Source: Burkholderiaceae bacterium
GTDB taxonomy: Bacteria > Pseudomonadota > Gammaproteobacteria > Burkholderiales > Burkholderiaceae_C
Direction: 5' to 3'
DNA: 6,449 nucleotides
NCBI GenBank assembly: GCA_017999135.1
Contig: JAGOBT010000192.1
Coordinates: 1 to 6,449 of the forward strand
Shown here: one piece after another, positions 1 to 6,449 of the stretch
Position numbering within the stretch: the first letter of the stretch is position 1
Layout of the letters: every line of letters starts with the position of its first letter
The notes under the pieces: model-generated
The model's input: the letters and a program-made list of their open reading frames with translations, nothing else
What the model was told of the DNA's origin: nothing
The model's database searches: none
Made by a program: the position numbers and the translations under genes

Positions 1-492
1 CAGCTGCTCCACCTCGGCCAGGCGGCTTTGCAGCTCCTGCTGCAGCCAGGCGTTGCGCTGGTGCAGGGTGTCGCGCCACTGCTTGGCCTCGAGCTGGGTG
101 GCCACGCGCGACAGCACGGTGGCCGGGTTGAACGGCTTGTGGATGAAGTCGGCACCGCCGCACTCGAAGCCGCGGGTCTCGTCCTCGGGCTGGCTCAGCG
201 CGGTGAGAAACAGCACCGGGATGTCGCGGGTGGCGGGGTCGGCCTTCAGGCGGCGGCAGACTTCGTAGCCGTCGAGCTCCGGCATCATCACGTCCAGCAC
301 GATCAGGTCGGGGGCCTGGCGGCGCACCAGGTCCAGCGCCTTGGCGCCCGACGGCGCCAGCCGCACCCGCCAGCGCGGGCTCAGCAGGCCCGACAGCAGG
401 CTCAGGTTGGCGGGCGTGTCATCGACCACCAGGATCGACGCCTGGGTGTCGGCACGGGCCAGCAGTGCAGGGTGGAGCTCGGCTTGGTTCAT
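1..492 (-). CDS. Response regulator with N-terminal receiver domain, partial (C-terminus beyond left edge)
   Basis: The first 164 codons are open to the window edge, so the output domain is not visible. Residues about 18-135 form a complete CheY-like receiver domain: the acidic pair Asp24-Asp25 in ILVVDD, the phospho-acceptor Asp67 in [13 protein letters not shown], the switch Thr97 in LFLTAL, and the invariant Lys119-Pro120 in HKPFNPA. After the receiver, residues about 136-164 are a Gln/Glu/Leu-rich helical linker, likely a coiled coil. This linker style is common in receiver-linked HD-GYP phosphodiesterases and GGDEF cyclases, but naming the output would be a guess. The ATG at 492-490 overlaps the TGA of the upstream hybrid kinase by four bases (ATGA). 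No Shine-Dalgarno is visible in front of it, so translation is probably coupled to the kinase. The protein is cytoplasmic and is the likely final phosphate acceptor of the relay. The receiver assignment is secure; the overall function is open. Confidence 0.93.
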   Translation of the reverse strand, partial: MNQAELHPALLARADTQASILVVDDTPANLSLLSGLLSPRWRVRLAPSGAKALDLVRRQAPDLIVLDVMMPELDGYEVCRRLKADPATRDIPVLFLTALSQPEDETRGFECGGADFIHKPFNPATVLSRVATQLEAKQWRDTLHQRNAWLQQELQSRLAEVEQL

Positions 493-3400
493 GGCGTCGG
501 GGTGTTGCGGCCGGCGGGGCCGCCCGGGTGCTGGCCTTGCTGCACCTGCTGGCACAGCGCCAGTGCGGCGTCGAAGTCAAAACGGCTGATCGCCCGCGAC
601 AGCCCGCGCAAGGCCACCGGGTCCAGCTGGCTGGCCAGCGCCGCCTCGTGGGTCTGCCACCAATCGATGGCGCGGCTGTCGCTGTCGGTCAGCAGGCTGG
701 CCAGGGCCGCCAGATCGGGCGGCGGTACCGCCCCAGGCGGCGGCGCGGTGGCCGCCGCGGCCAGCGGTGCCACCGGCGCATCGGCAATCTGCAGGCGCAC
801 CGCGTCCAGGGCAGTGAGCAGGCGGGCCAGGTGGTGCTCGGTCTCGGGCAGGTGCTGGCCGGCGGCTGCGGCGTCCTGCGCTGCGGCGGCATGCTCCAGC
901 GCCAGTGCGGCACCGCGCAGCCCATCGGCCGCCAGCGTGCCGGCCAGCCCCTGCAGGGTGTGGGCAGCCTGGCGCAAGACAACCCAGTCACCGGCGGCCA
1001 GCCAGGCATGCCAGCCGGACAGGCCGTCTGCGTAGTCTTGCGCCATGCCGCGCAGCAGGCGCCGGGCCAGCGCCGGGTTCTGGTCGCAGTGCGCCAGCAG
1101 CTGCGCACGGTCCAGGCCAGGCACGTCAGGCAGGTCGTTCAGGGGCAGCACCGTGGGCGCAGGCAGTGCAGCAGGTGCCCCGGCCACCGGGGGCAAGGAC
1201 CGGCGCCAGCGGGCCAGCGTGGCATACAGCTGCGCCGGCACCAGCGGCTTGGTGATGTAGTCCTGCATGCCCAGCGCCAGGCAGCGTTCGCGCTCACCGG
1301 CCATGGCGTGCGCCGTCATGGCCAGGATGGGCAGGTGGTCGAATCGGGCGTCGCTGCGCAGGCGGCGCACGGCGTCGTAGCCGTCGAGCACCGGCATCTG
1401 CAGGTCCATCAGCACCAGCTCGCAGGCATCGGGGCCGCCCGCCTGCAGCCATTCCACGGCCTCCAGCCCGTGGTGGGCCACCTGGACCTGCGCGCCCTGG
1501 TAGCCCAGCAGGCCCCGCGCCACCTCGCGGTTCAGCGGGTTGTCTTCCACCAGCAGCACGCGCAGGCCCGGCAGCAGGGGCGCAGCGGCGGCGGGTGCCT
1601 CGGCAGGCCCGGTGGGTGCCGCACCATCGGCCGGCGCCGCGCCGGCCAGCCCGGCCGGGCTGGCCAGCAGGCGGCGCAGGTCCTGGGGCATCACCGGCTT
1701 GTCGATCACCGCAGCGCCGTTGGCAGCCGCAGCCGCCGACAGCGCCACCGACCCATGGGCCGTGATGACCACCACCCGCAGCTGCGGCCAGCGTGCGCGC
1801 AACTCGGCCAGCAGCCGGCCGCCATCGGTGTCGGGCAGCACCCAGTCCAGCAGCACCAGATCGACCGGTTGGAGCTTGTCCTGCGCGGCCTGCAGCAGGG
1901 CCAGCGCAGCGCTGCCGGTGTCGGCCGACAGCAGGCCACCAGCCACGCCGGTGCCCACACCCAGGCGCTGCAGCATGGCCAGCAGGTTGGCCAGGGTGTC
2001 GGGGCGGTCTTCCACCACCAGCACCCGCAGTGCGGCCGCGGCCGGCGCCACGCCAGGGTTGGCGCCGGGCTCCACCTGCAGCGGCACGCGCACGGTGAAG
2101 CAGGAGCCGGCGCCGGGCACGCTGTCCACTGTCACCGTGCCGTCCATCAGCGTCACCAGCCGCTGGCTGATGGCCAGCCCCAGGCCGGTGCCGCCGTAGC
2201 GGCGGGTGATCGAGGCATCGGCCTGGCTGAATTCTCGGAACAGCTGGCTGCACTGCTCGGCCGTCATGCCGATGCCGGTGTCGCGCACCCGCATCACCAG
2301 CACCAGGTCCGACGCAGCGCCGCCAGGGGCGGGCTCGGTGGCCAGGCTCAGCGTCACCTGGCCGGCCTCGGTGAACTTCACTGCATTGCCCAGCAGGTTG
2401 GTCAGCACCTGCTGCAGGCGCAGCGGGTCGCCGCGCAGCACGGCGCGGTGGCCCAGCAGGGTGGCGTCTTCCACGTCGCACAGCAGCTCCAGGCCCTTGT
2501 CCTGGGCGCGCTCGCGCACCAGCGTCAGCGCCCGGGCGGCCAGTTCCTCGACGCGGAAGGGGCTCAGTTCCAGCGTCATGCCGCCGGCCTCGATCTTGGA
2601 GAAATCGAGGATGTCGTTGATCAGGTGCAGCAGGTGGTCACTGGCAGCCATGGCCTTGTCGAGGCAGGCCCGCGGCTGCGGGTGCAGCGGCGACTGCAGC
2701 GCCAGCTGGGTCATGCCCATGATGGCGTTCATGGGCGTGCGGATCTCATGGCTCATGTTGGCCAGAAAGGCCGACTTGGCGCGCGCCGCGGCTTCGGCCT
2801 GGTCACGCGCCTGGGCCAGGGCGTGCTGGGCTTCGTCACGGGCCTGCAGCTCACGCGCGATGGCGGCGGCCATGCGGTCCAGCGTGGTGGCCAGCGTGGC
2901 CAGCTCATCGACCTGGCTGCGCTGGCGTGCCGGATCAGCGCGGTGGCCATAGTCGCCGGCGGCGAAGTGCTGCGCGGTGTCTTCCAGCGCGGCAATCGGC
3001 TGCAGCACGCTGCGCCGCATGCCGACCATCGCCACCGCGGCCAGCGCCAGCATGCCCACATTGGCCAGCAGGGCCACCATCACCGCCACCGTCAGGCGGT
3101 CACGGGCCAGCGCCAGTTCCATGTCGGTGCGGCGCTGCACCTCGGCCGACAGCAGGCCCACGGCGCGGATCAGTTCGGCCCGCAGGGTCTCGTAGCGCGG
3201 CGAGTGCACCCGTTCCACCGCATAGGCCAGATCGGGCTGGCCTTCGTCGACGAATTGCCCCGTGGCACGGTCGTACAGGCCCTGGGTGGCGGCAAAGGCG
3301 ATCTTCTCTTCCACCTGCAGCGCGGCGGACGCGTCCAGCACGGCCTGGGCGGCGCGCGGCTCGGTGGCGGTGAAGTCCGGCGCCCGCAGGCGCTCGATCA

Positions 3401-3764
3401 TGCTGCGCGGCGGCTGGTTGGTCGTCTGCCTGGCAGGGGCGCCACCGCCGATGCGCTGGCGCCAGTAGTCGGCCATGCCGGTCTGCACCGGCGAGGCCAG
3501 CTCACCCTGCCAGGTGCCCAGGATCTCGTAGTACAGGTCGAGGTAGCGGGTGCGGCCGGTGGTGGTGTAGCTCTGCACCAGCGAGGCCAGCAGCTCGGTG
3601 CCCTGCACCAGATCGTCGACCTCGGCATGCGCCTCCTCGGCACGGCTGAAGGTGCTTTCGATGTGGTCTTGCGCCAGGCGCACGCCCTGCAGCAGCCCCA
3701 GGTTGAGCAGCAGCACCAGGCTGACCATGCCGAAGAACAGCCGCGAAACCTGCTTGAGCTTCAT
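489..3764 (-). CDS. Membrane hybrid sensor histidine kinase, HAMP-HisKA-HATPase-REC-REC-Hpt
   Basis: A 1091-residue inner-membrane sensor kinase carrying a whole phosphorelay. In order: TM1 about 8-28; a periplasmic, mostly helical sensor about 29-223 of the kind seen in MCPs and hybrid kinases of betaproteobacteria (contains [18 protein letters not shown]); TM2 about 224-249; HAMP about 250-303; a charged coiled coil to 330; HisKA with [11 protein letters not shown] and phospho-His339; HATPase with N box Asn456/Asn460, G1 DTGIGM at 495-500 and G2 GGTGLGL at 524-530; REC1 about 578-701 (Glu585-Asp586, Asp640, Thr668, Lys689); an Ala/Pro-rich linker; REC2 about 734-853 (Glu740-Asp741, Asp787, Thr817, Lys839); Hpt about 878-988 with His935 in AHTLQGLAG; then a tail to 1091. 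All catalytic residues are present, so it should be active. I chose the ATG at 3764 because MKLKQ followed by TM1 is a natural membrane-protein start. The frame stays open to a GTG at 3905, but that extra part is Arg/Cys-rich and unlike a leader. No clear ribosome binding site precedes 3764. The signal sensed is unknown. Confidence 0.95.
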   Translation of the reverse strand: MKLKQVSRLFFGMVSLVLLLNLGLLQGVRLAQDHIESTFSRAEEAHAEVDDLVQGTELLASLVQSYTTTGRTRYLDLYYEILGTWQGELASPVQTGMADYWRQRIGGGAPARQTTNQPPRSMIERLRAPDFTATEPRAAQAVLDASAALQVEEKIAFAATQGLYDRATGQFVDEGQPDLAYAVERVHSPRYETLRAELIRAVGLLSAEVQRRTDMELALARDRLTVAVMVALLANVGMLALAAVAMVGMRRSVLQPIAALEDTAQHFAAGDYGHRADPARQRSQVDELATLATTLDRMAAAIARELQARDEAQHALAQARDQAEAAARAKSAFLANMSHEIRTPMNAIMGMTQLALQSPLHPQPRACLDKAMAASDHLLHLINDILDFSKIEAGGMTLELSPFRVEELAARALTLVRERAQDKGLELLCDVEDATLLGHRAVLRGDPLRLQQVLTNLLGNAVKFTEAGQVTLSLATEPAPGGAASDLVLVMRVRDTGIGMTAEQCSQLFREFSQADASITRRYGGTGLGLAISQRLVTLMDGTVTVDSVPGAGSCFTVRVPLQVEPGANPGVAPAAAALRVLVVEDRPDTLANLLAMLQRLGVGTGVAGGLLSADTGSAALALLQAAQDKLQPVDLVLLDWVLPDTDGGRLLAELRARWPQLRVVVITAHGSVALSAAAAANGAAVIDKPVMPQDLRRLLASPAGLAGAAPADGAAPTGPAEAPAAAAPLLPGLRVLLVEDNPLNREVARGLLGYQGAQVQVAHHGLEAVEWLQAGGPDACELVLMDLQMPVLDGYDAVRRLRSDARFDHLPILAMTAHAMAGERERCLALGMQDYITKPLVPAQLYATLARWRRSLPPVAGAPAALPAPTVLPLNDLPDVPGLDRAQLLAHCDQNPALARRLLRGMAQDYADGLSGWHAWLAAGDWVVLRQAAHTLQGLAGTLAADGLRGAALALEHAAAAQDAAAAGQHLPETEHHLARLLTALDAVRLQIADAPVAPLAAAATAPPPGAVPPPDLAALASLLTDSDSRAIDWWQTHEAALASQLDPVALRGLSRAISRFDFDAALALCQQVQQGQHPGGPAGRNTPTP

Positions 3765-3789
3765 GGCAGTCGTGCATGCGCCGAATGGC

Positions 3790-3816
3790 CTGCCCTGCCC
3801 TTGGGCAGGTTGGCAG
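3790..3816. repeat. Nested stem-loop just upstream of the hybrid kinase start
   Basis: CCTGCCC at 3794-3800 pairs with GGGCAGG at 3803-3809. In practice this is six pairs with a four-base loop. CTGC at 3790-3793 with GCAG at 3813-3816 extends the stem past a three-base bulge. In the kinase transcript it sits about 26-52 nt ahead of the ATG, in a leader without a recognisable Shine-Dalgarno. No T-run follows on either strand, so it is not a classical intrinsic terminator. A leader structure affecting translation, or a dyad binding site, are both possible; chance in GC-rich DNA is also possible. Confidence 0.4.
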
Positions 3817-3862
3817 CGGCAGCGGGCATGGCGTTGGGAACGGGGGACAACATCTCGGCACA

Positions 3863-3881
3863 GTCCAAGCACGCGCTGGAC
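3863..3881. repeat. Short inverted repeat GTCCA-N9-TGGAC
   Basis: GTCCA at 3863-3867 and TGGAC at 3877-3881 are perfect inverted copies separated by nine bases, centred about 108 bases upstream of the kinase start. The spacing would fit a dimeric regulator binding site. Five-base arms are short and can arise by chance. Confidence 0.25.
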
Positions 3882-3901
3882 ACACACCGGTTTGTTCCGC
3901 C

Positions 3902-3933
3902 CCACCCGCCGGCCAATGCCGGGTGGTGGCGGG
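3902..3933. repeat. Overlapping inverted repeats in the hsdR-kinase gap
   Basis: CCACCCG at 3902-3908 pairs with CGGGTGG at 3920-3926. An overlapping alternative pairs CCCGCC at 3905-3910 with GGCGGG at 3928-3933. The two stems are mutually exclusive. There is no adjacent T-run. The region is C/G-run rich, which makes chance pairing more likely. Confidence 0.25.
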
Positions 3934-3945
3934 TGTCACACCGCC
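3928..3945. promoter_or_regulatory. Candidate operator palindrome GGTGTCACACC with flanking arms
   Basis: GGTGTCACACC at 3932-3942 is a perfect 11-base palindrome around C3937. With one skipped base (G3931) the symmetry continues as GGC at 3928-3930 against GCC at 3943-3945. Its right half contains one ACACCGC copy. It lies about 170-180 bases upstream of the kinase start. The symmetry fits a dimeric DNA-binding regulator, but I recognise no specific family consensus. I could not identify convincing -35/-10 elements nearby. Confidence 0.3.
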
Positions 3946-4022
3946 AGTTCCGGGCTCAGGTCTGTGCAGTGCCAGCCGACACCGCGGTGGATGGCGGTGT
4001 GCGGGCCTGCGTGGCACGGTGG

Positions 4023-4045
4023 CGCGGCCACGGCACCAGGCCGCG
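4023..4045 (-). terminator. Stem-loop directly after the hsdR stop, possible terminator
   Basis: CGCGGCC at 4023-4029 and GGCCGCG at 4039-4045 form a perfect, all-G/C seven-base stem with a nine-base loop. It begins two bases after the hsdR TGA on the minus strand. The placement suits a transcript 3' end. No T-run follows on the minus strand, so it is not a textbook intrinsic terminator. It may instead stabilise the mRNA end or act with Rho. An alternative overlapping hairpin pairs GTGGC at 4019-4023 with GCCAC at 4027-4031. Confidence 0.4.
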
Positions 4046-4046
4046 A

Positions 4047-6449
4047 TCAGCCCCGGGGCGGGTACAGGTGGTGCTGAAACCCGACAAACAGGCGGCGCAC
4101 CTGGTCCGGCTGGCCGAGGTCTGCAAAGGCGTCGCTCAGCGCCTGGTAGCGCAGCCGCAGCAGCGGTGACAGCTTCTCCGCGTCCAGCTCGTCGACACCT
4201 TGCTTCACGTACTGGGCCAGCACGAAGTCGACGAAGGTCTGCTGCCTGTCGGGCAGTTCGGCCGCCGTCGCGGCGCTGGCCGCAGCGGCACGGTCGGCGC
4301 GTGTCACCGGGTCGACGGCAAAGGCCACATACGCCAGCACATCGAACAGGTCGCTGCTCTCAGCCTCGATGACCTTCTGCATGTCGGCCAGCGCCTCGCG
4401 GCCGAAGCCCTTGTCGGCCAGGCCGGCCAACAGCGCCTTGCGGGTGTCGGGTGCGCTCCAGAGCCGGCGCAGTTCGTCCTCGTCCTTGAAGAACCCCGGC
4501 AGGGCGCCGAACAGCGATTCCAGGAATTGCGCCGCCGACATCGGCCGGCCATCGGCACTCCAGAACGTGGTGGCTGTCATGTGCTGCACCCGGCGCAGCT
4601 TGCCGTCGGCCAGCTTCACCTCGATGGGTGCTGTGCGCAGACCGACGGGTTCAGGCTCGGCCACATGCAGCGCGGCAGGACCAGCGGCTGCGACGTCAAC
4701 CGCACGTGGGGCGCGGCCCTCGTGTGCTTCCGGCGGATCAGGGGCAAGGGGCTCGCCGTCCCAGTCGGGGTCATTGAAGTGCTGGTGCGCCCGCACGAAG
4801 TCGTAGACCGTGAAGTGGTCCTTGCCGTCGTACAGGCGGGTGCCGCGGCCGATGATCTGCTTGAACTCGATCATCGAGGCCACCGGCCGCATCAGCACGA
4901 TGTTGCGCACGTTGCGCGCATCCACGCCGGTGGACAGTTTCTGCGAGGTGGTCAGGATGGTCGGGATCGTCTTCTCGTTGTCCTGGAACGCGCGCAGGTG
5001 TTCGTCACCGATCGCGCCGTCGCTGGCGGTCACGCGCACGCAATACAGCGGATCACGTGTTTGTGGAATGCCTTGGGGGCCGGGGGTCTTGATCTGGTTG
5101 ACCAGGTCGCGCACCGCCAGCGCATGCAGCTGGGTGGCGCAGAAGACGATGGTCTTCTCCCGCTGGTCGATCATCCCCATGAAGAGCTGGACGCGGTAGG
5201 CCTCGCGCTCCTTGATCTGGATGATCCGGTTGAAGTCCTTCTCGTCGTACCGGCGCCCGGGCTCGATGGTGCCGCCCACCACGTCGTCGTCTGGGGTGTA
5301 GACGTACTCGTCCAGGGTGGTGGCGATCTGCTTCACGCGGAACGGCGTCAGGTAGCCGTCGTTGATGCCGTCGCGCAGCGAGTACGCATAGACCGGCTCG
5401 CCGAAGTACGCGTAGGTGTCGGCGTTGATGGTGCGCTTGGGCGTGGCGGTCAGGCCCAACTGCACGGCTGGAGAGAAGTAGTCCAGGATGGCGCGCCACG
5501 CGCTTTCGTCACGGGCGCCGCCCCGGTGGCATTCGTCGATGACGATGAAGTCGAAGAAGTCGCTCGGATAGTCGCCGAAGTGCGGCTGAGGCTGGCCATC
5601 GGGGCCGGTGCCGCTCATGAACGTCTGGAAGATGGTGAAGAAGATGCTGCCGTTCTTCGGCACCCGGCCCTTCTTGCGGATGTCGTCCGGCTCGATGCGC
5701 ACCAGCGCATCGTCCGCAAAGGCCGAAAACGCGTTGTAGGCCTGATCCGCCAGGTTGTTGCGGTCGGCCAGAAACAGCACGCGCGGGCGCCGGCTGGGCG
5801 GCGTGCTCAGTTGCGGCGTTCGGCGCCAGTCGGCCAGGTTCCACCGGCTTTGAAACAGCTTCCAGGCCAGCTGGAACGCGATGAAGGTCTTGCCGGTTCC
5901 GGTGGCCAGAGTCAACAGGATGCGGTCGCGCCCGGCGGTGATGGCGTCGAGCACACGCGCGACGGCGATGTCCTGGTAGTAGCGACCCTGCCAGGTGCCG
6001 CCCTTGTCCTCGAACGGCACGGCCGCGAAGCGGTCGCGCCAGGTGGCGGTGGCCGGGTCGGCGTCAGCAAAGGTCATGGCCCACAGCTCGTCCGGGCTGG
6101 GGTAGCAGGCCACGTCGCCTTCGGCGCCAGTGGCCATGTCGGCGCCATAGATGGCTTGCCCGTTGGTGCTGTACGTGAAGCGCACCGCCAGCTTGGCCGC
6201 GTACTTCTTGGCCTGGCCCAGGCCCTCGGTGTGCGCCTTGTCCCAGGCCTTGGCCTCGATCACCGCCAGCTTGGTGTTGCGGTGGATCAGCACGTAGTCG
6301 GCGATGTCGGCCTGGGTGCGCTGCCCCCGGCCCTGCAGGCGCCCTGGTGCGATCACCTCACGCCGCACCCGGCTGCCGTCGACCACACCCCAGCCGGCCG
6401 CCTTGAGCGCGGGGTCGATGTGCTCGGCGCGGGTCTCGGCTTCGTTCAT
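4047..6449 (-). CDS. hsdR: Type I restriction enzyme R subunit (HsdR), EcoEI-like
   Basis: The 800-residue motor and nuclease subunit of a type I restriction-modification complex. With HsdM and HsdS it translocates DNA using ATP and cuts unmodified DNA far from the recognition site. Residues about 1-110 hold the PD-(D/E)xK nuclease: Asp51 in ADYVL, and Glu65 and Lys67 in VIEAKAW. The superfamily 2 helicase motor follows: Walker A ATGTGKT at 182-188, Walker B DECH at 305-308, LTATP at 333-337, motif V around STGVDARN at 506-513, and motif VI QIIGRGTRL at 531-539. After a low-complexity Ala/Pro/Glu-rich stretch (about 560-607), residues about 610-800 resemble the EcoEI R C-terminal domain that docks on the methylase core. 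About 800 residues is normal for the EcoEI type and shorter than the EcoKI or EcoR124I types. The start MNEAETRAEHIDPALKAAGW is typical of the family, so the ATG at the very last bases is probably real; its ribosome binding site is outside the window. No frameshift or lost motif is visible, so it should be functional if its partners exist. Confidence 0.96.
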   Translation of the reverse strand: MNEAETRAEHIDPALKAAGWGVVDGSRVRREVIAPGRLQGRGQRTQADIADYVLIHRNTKLAVIEAKAWDKAHTEGLGQAKKYAAKLAVRFTYSTNGQAIYGADMATGAEGDVACYPSPDELWAMTFADADPATATWRDRFAAVPFEDKGGTWQGRYYQDIAVARVLDAITAGRDRILLTLATGTGKTFIAFQLAWKLFQSRWNLADWRRTPQLSTPPSRRPRVLFLADRNNLADQAYNAFSAFADDALVRIEPDDIRKKGRVPKNGSIFFTIFQTFMSGTGPDGQPQPHFGDYPSDFFDFIVIDECHRGGARDESAWRAILDYFSPAVQLGLTATPKRTINADTYAYFGEPVYAYSLRDGINDGYLTPFRVKQIATTLDEYVYTPDDDVVGGTIEPGRRYDEKDFNRIIQIKEREAYRVQLFMGMIDQREKTIVFCATQLHALAVRDLVNQIKTPGPQGIPQTRDPLYCVRVTASDGAIGDEHLRAFQDNEKTIPTILTTSQKLSTGVDARNVRNIVLMRPVASMIEFKQIIGRGTRLYDGKDHFTVYDFVRAHQHFNDPDWDGEPLAPDPPEAHEGRAPRAVDVAAAGPAALHVAEPEPVGLRTAPIEVKLADGKLRRVQHMTATTFWSADGRPMSAAQFLESLFGALPGFFKDEDELRRLWSAPDTRKALLAGLADKGFGREALADMQKVIEAESSDLFDVLAYVAFAVDPVTRADRAAAASAATAAELPDRQQTFVDFVLAQYVKQGVDELDAEKLSPLLRLRYQALSDAFADLGQPDQVRRLFVGFQHHLYPPRG

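Larger units (their letters stand above)
3884..4000. repeat. Repeated ACACCGC heptamer (two direct copies, one inverted, one near-match)
   Basis: ACACCGC occurs at 3938-3944 and 3979-3985 (same orientation, 41 bases apart, close to four helical turns). It recurs inverted as GCGGTGT at 3994-4000, and a 6/7 match ACACCGG lies at 3884-3890. The 3979-3985 and 3994-4000 copies form a perfect seven-base inverted repeat with an eight-base spacer. All lie in the non-coding gap ahead of the kinase, so they could be boxes for a regulator of the kinase operon. This is pattern evidence only; no known operator is recognised. Confidence 0.3.

Noticed and set aside
28..1035. Plus-strand open frame of 335 codons over the regulator and kinase 3' end
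   Set aside because: Low-complexity Ala/Arg/Gln/Ser composition with no recognisable domain, and it opposes two genes with complete catalytic motifs.
1294..2481. Minus-strand open frame of 395 codons in a second frame inside the kinase
   Set aside because: Arg/Ala/Gly/Pro-rich frame shadow of the HATPase and receiver region; the real frame carries all conserved motifs there.
2206..2952. Plus-strand open frame of 248 codons, Ser/Arg/Ala-rich
   Set aside because: Antisense shadow of the HisKA and HATPase region, with no domain or ribosome binding site supporting it.
3765..3905. N-terminal extension of the kinase to the GTG at 3905
   Set aside because: The extra 47 residues are Arg/Cys/Gln-rich, lie before a natural MKLKQ-TM start, and are encoded in repeat-rich DNA that looks non-coding.
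4012..4026. TGGCACG followed by CGCG, resembling a sigma-54 promoter on the plus strand
   Set aside because: The -24 half matches, but the -12 half lacks the required TTGC-type sequence, and it points away from the kinase with no plus-strand gene to serve.
465..4169. Plus-strand open frame of 1234 codons covering the kinase, the gap and the end of hsdR
   Set aside because: It is antisense to the intact kinase. Its Gln/His/Arg/Gly-rich product is what results when abundant minus-strand Leu, Val and Ala codons are read in reverse, and it shows no domain. High GC content removes stop codons and creates such frames.
3776..4372. Plus-strand open frame of 198 codons spanning the intergenic gap
   Set aside because: Arg/Gly/Pro/Ala-rich, runs antisense into hsdR, and shows no family resemblance.
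5053..5844. Alternative minus-strand frames inside hsdR (148 and 111 codons)
   Set aside because: Arg/Pro/His-rich frame shadows of the helicase domain; the hsdR frame is uninterrupted with all motor motifs intact.

Overview
The window is very GC-rich DNA from a proteobacterium. The hybrid-kinase architecture, the helical-bundle sensor type and the CTG/GCC-dominated codon use suggest a betaproteobacterium of the Burkholderiales. That placement is a judgement from protein style and composition, not from a marker gene. All three supported genes lie on the minus strand, so transcription runs from the right edge to the left edge.

Region by region, in transcription order: (1) 6449 to 4047 is a complete, apparently intact hsdR, the motor and nuclease subunit of a type I restriction-modification system of the compact EcoEI-like type. 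Its ATG is the last three bases of the window, so the partner hsdM and hsdS genes, if present, would lie beyond the right edge. (2) 4046 to 3765 is a 282-base gap with no credible gene. It is crowded with short inverted repeats: a strong stem-loop directly after the hsdR stop, a perfect 11-base palindrome, repeated ACACCG-type heptamers, and a nested stem-loop just ahead of the next start codon. (3) 3764 to 489 is a 1091-residue membrane-bound hybrid histidine kinase with the order TM - periplasmic helical sensor - TM - HAMP - HisKA - HATPase - REC - REC - Hpt - short C-terminal tail. (4) 492 to 1 is the start of a response regulator, cut by the left edge, whose start codon overlaps the kinase stop codon as ATGA.

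The kinase and the regulator form a translationally coupled pair. The simplest reading is a His-Asp-His-Asp phosphorelay, in which phosphate passes from kinase His339 through an internal receiver to Hpt His935 and then to Asp67 of the downstream regulator. The regulator's output domain lies outside the window. An HD-GYP or GGDEF-type cyclic-di-GMP output is plausible from the helical linker style but unproven.

hsdR and the signalling pair look like two functionally separate units that are adjacent and co-oriented. I see no direct evidence of a new combined system, no mobile-element ends, no tRNA or rRNA, and no CRISPR. The least explained part of the window is the inverted-repeat-rich gap ahead of the kinase.
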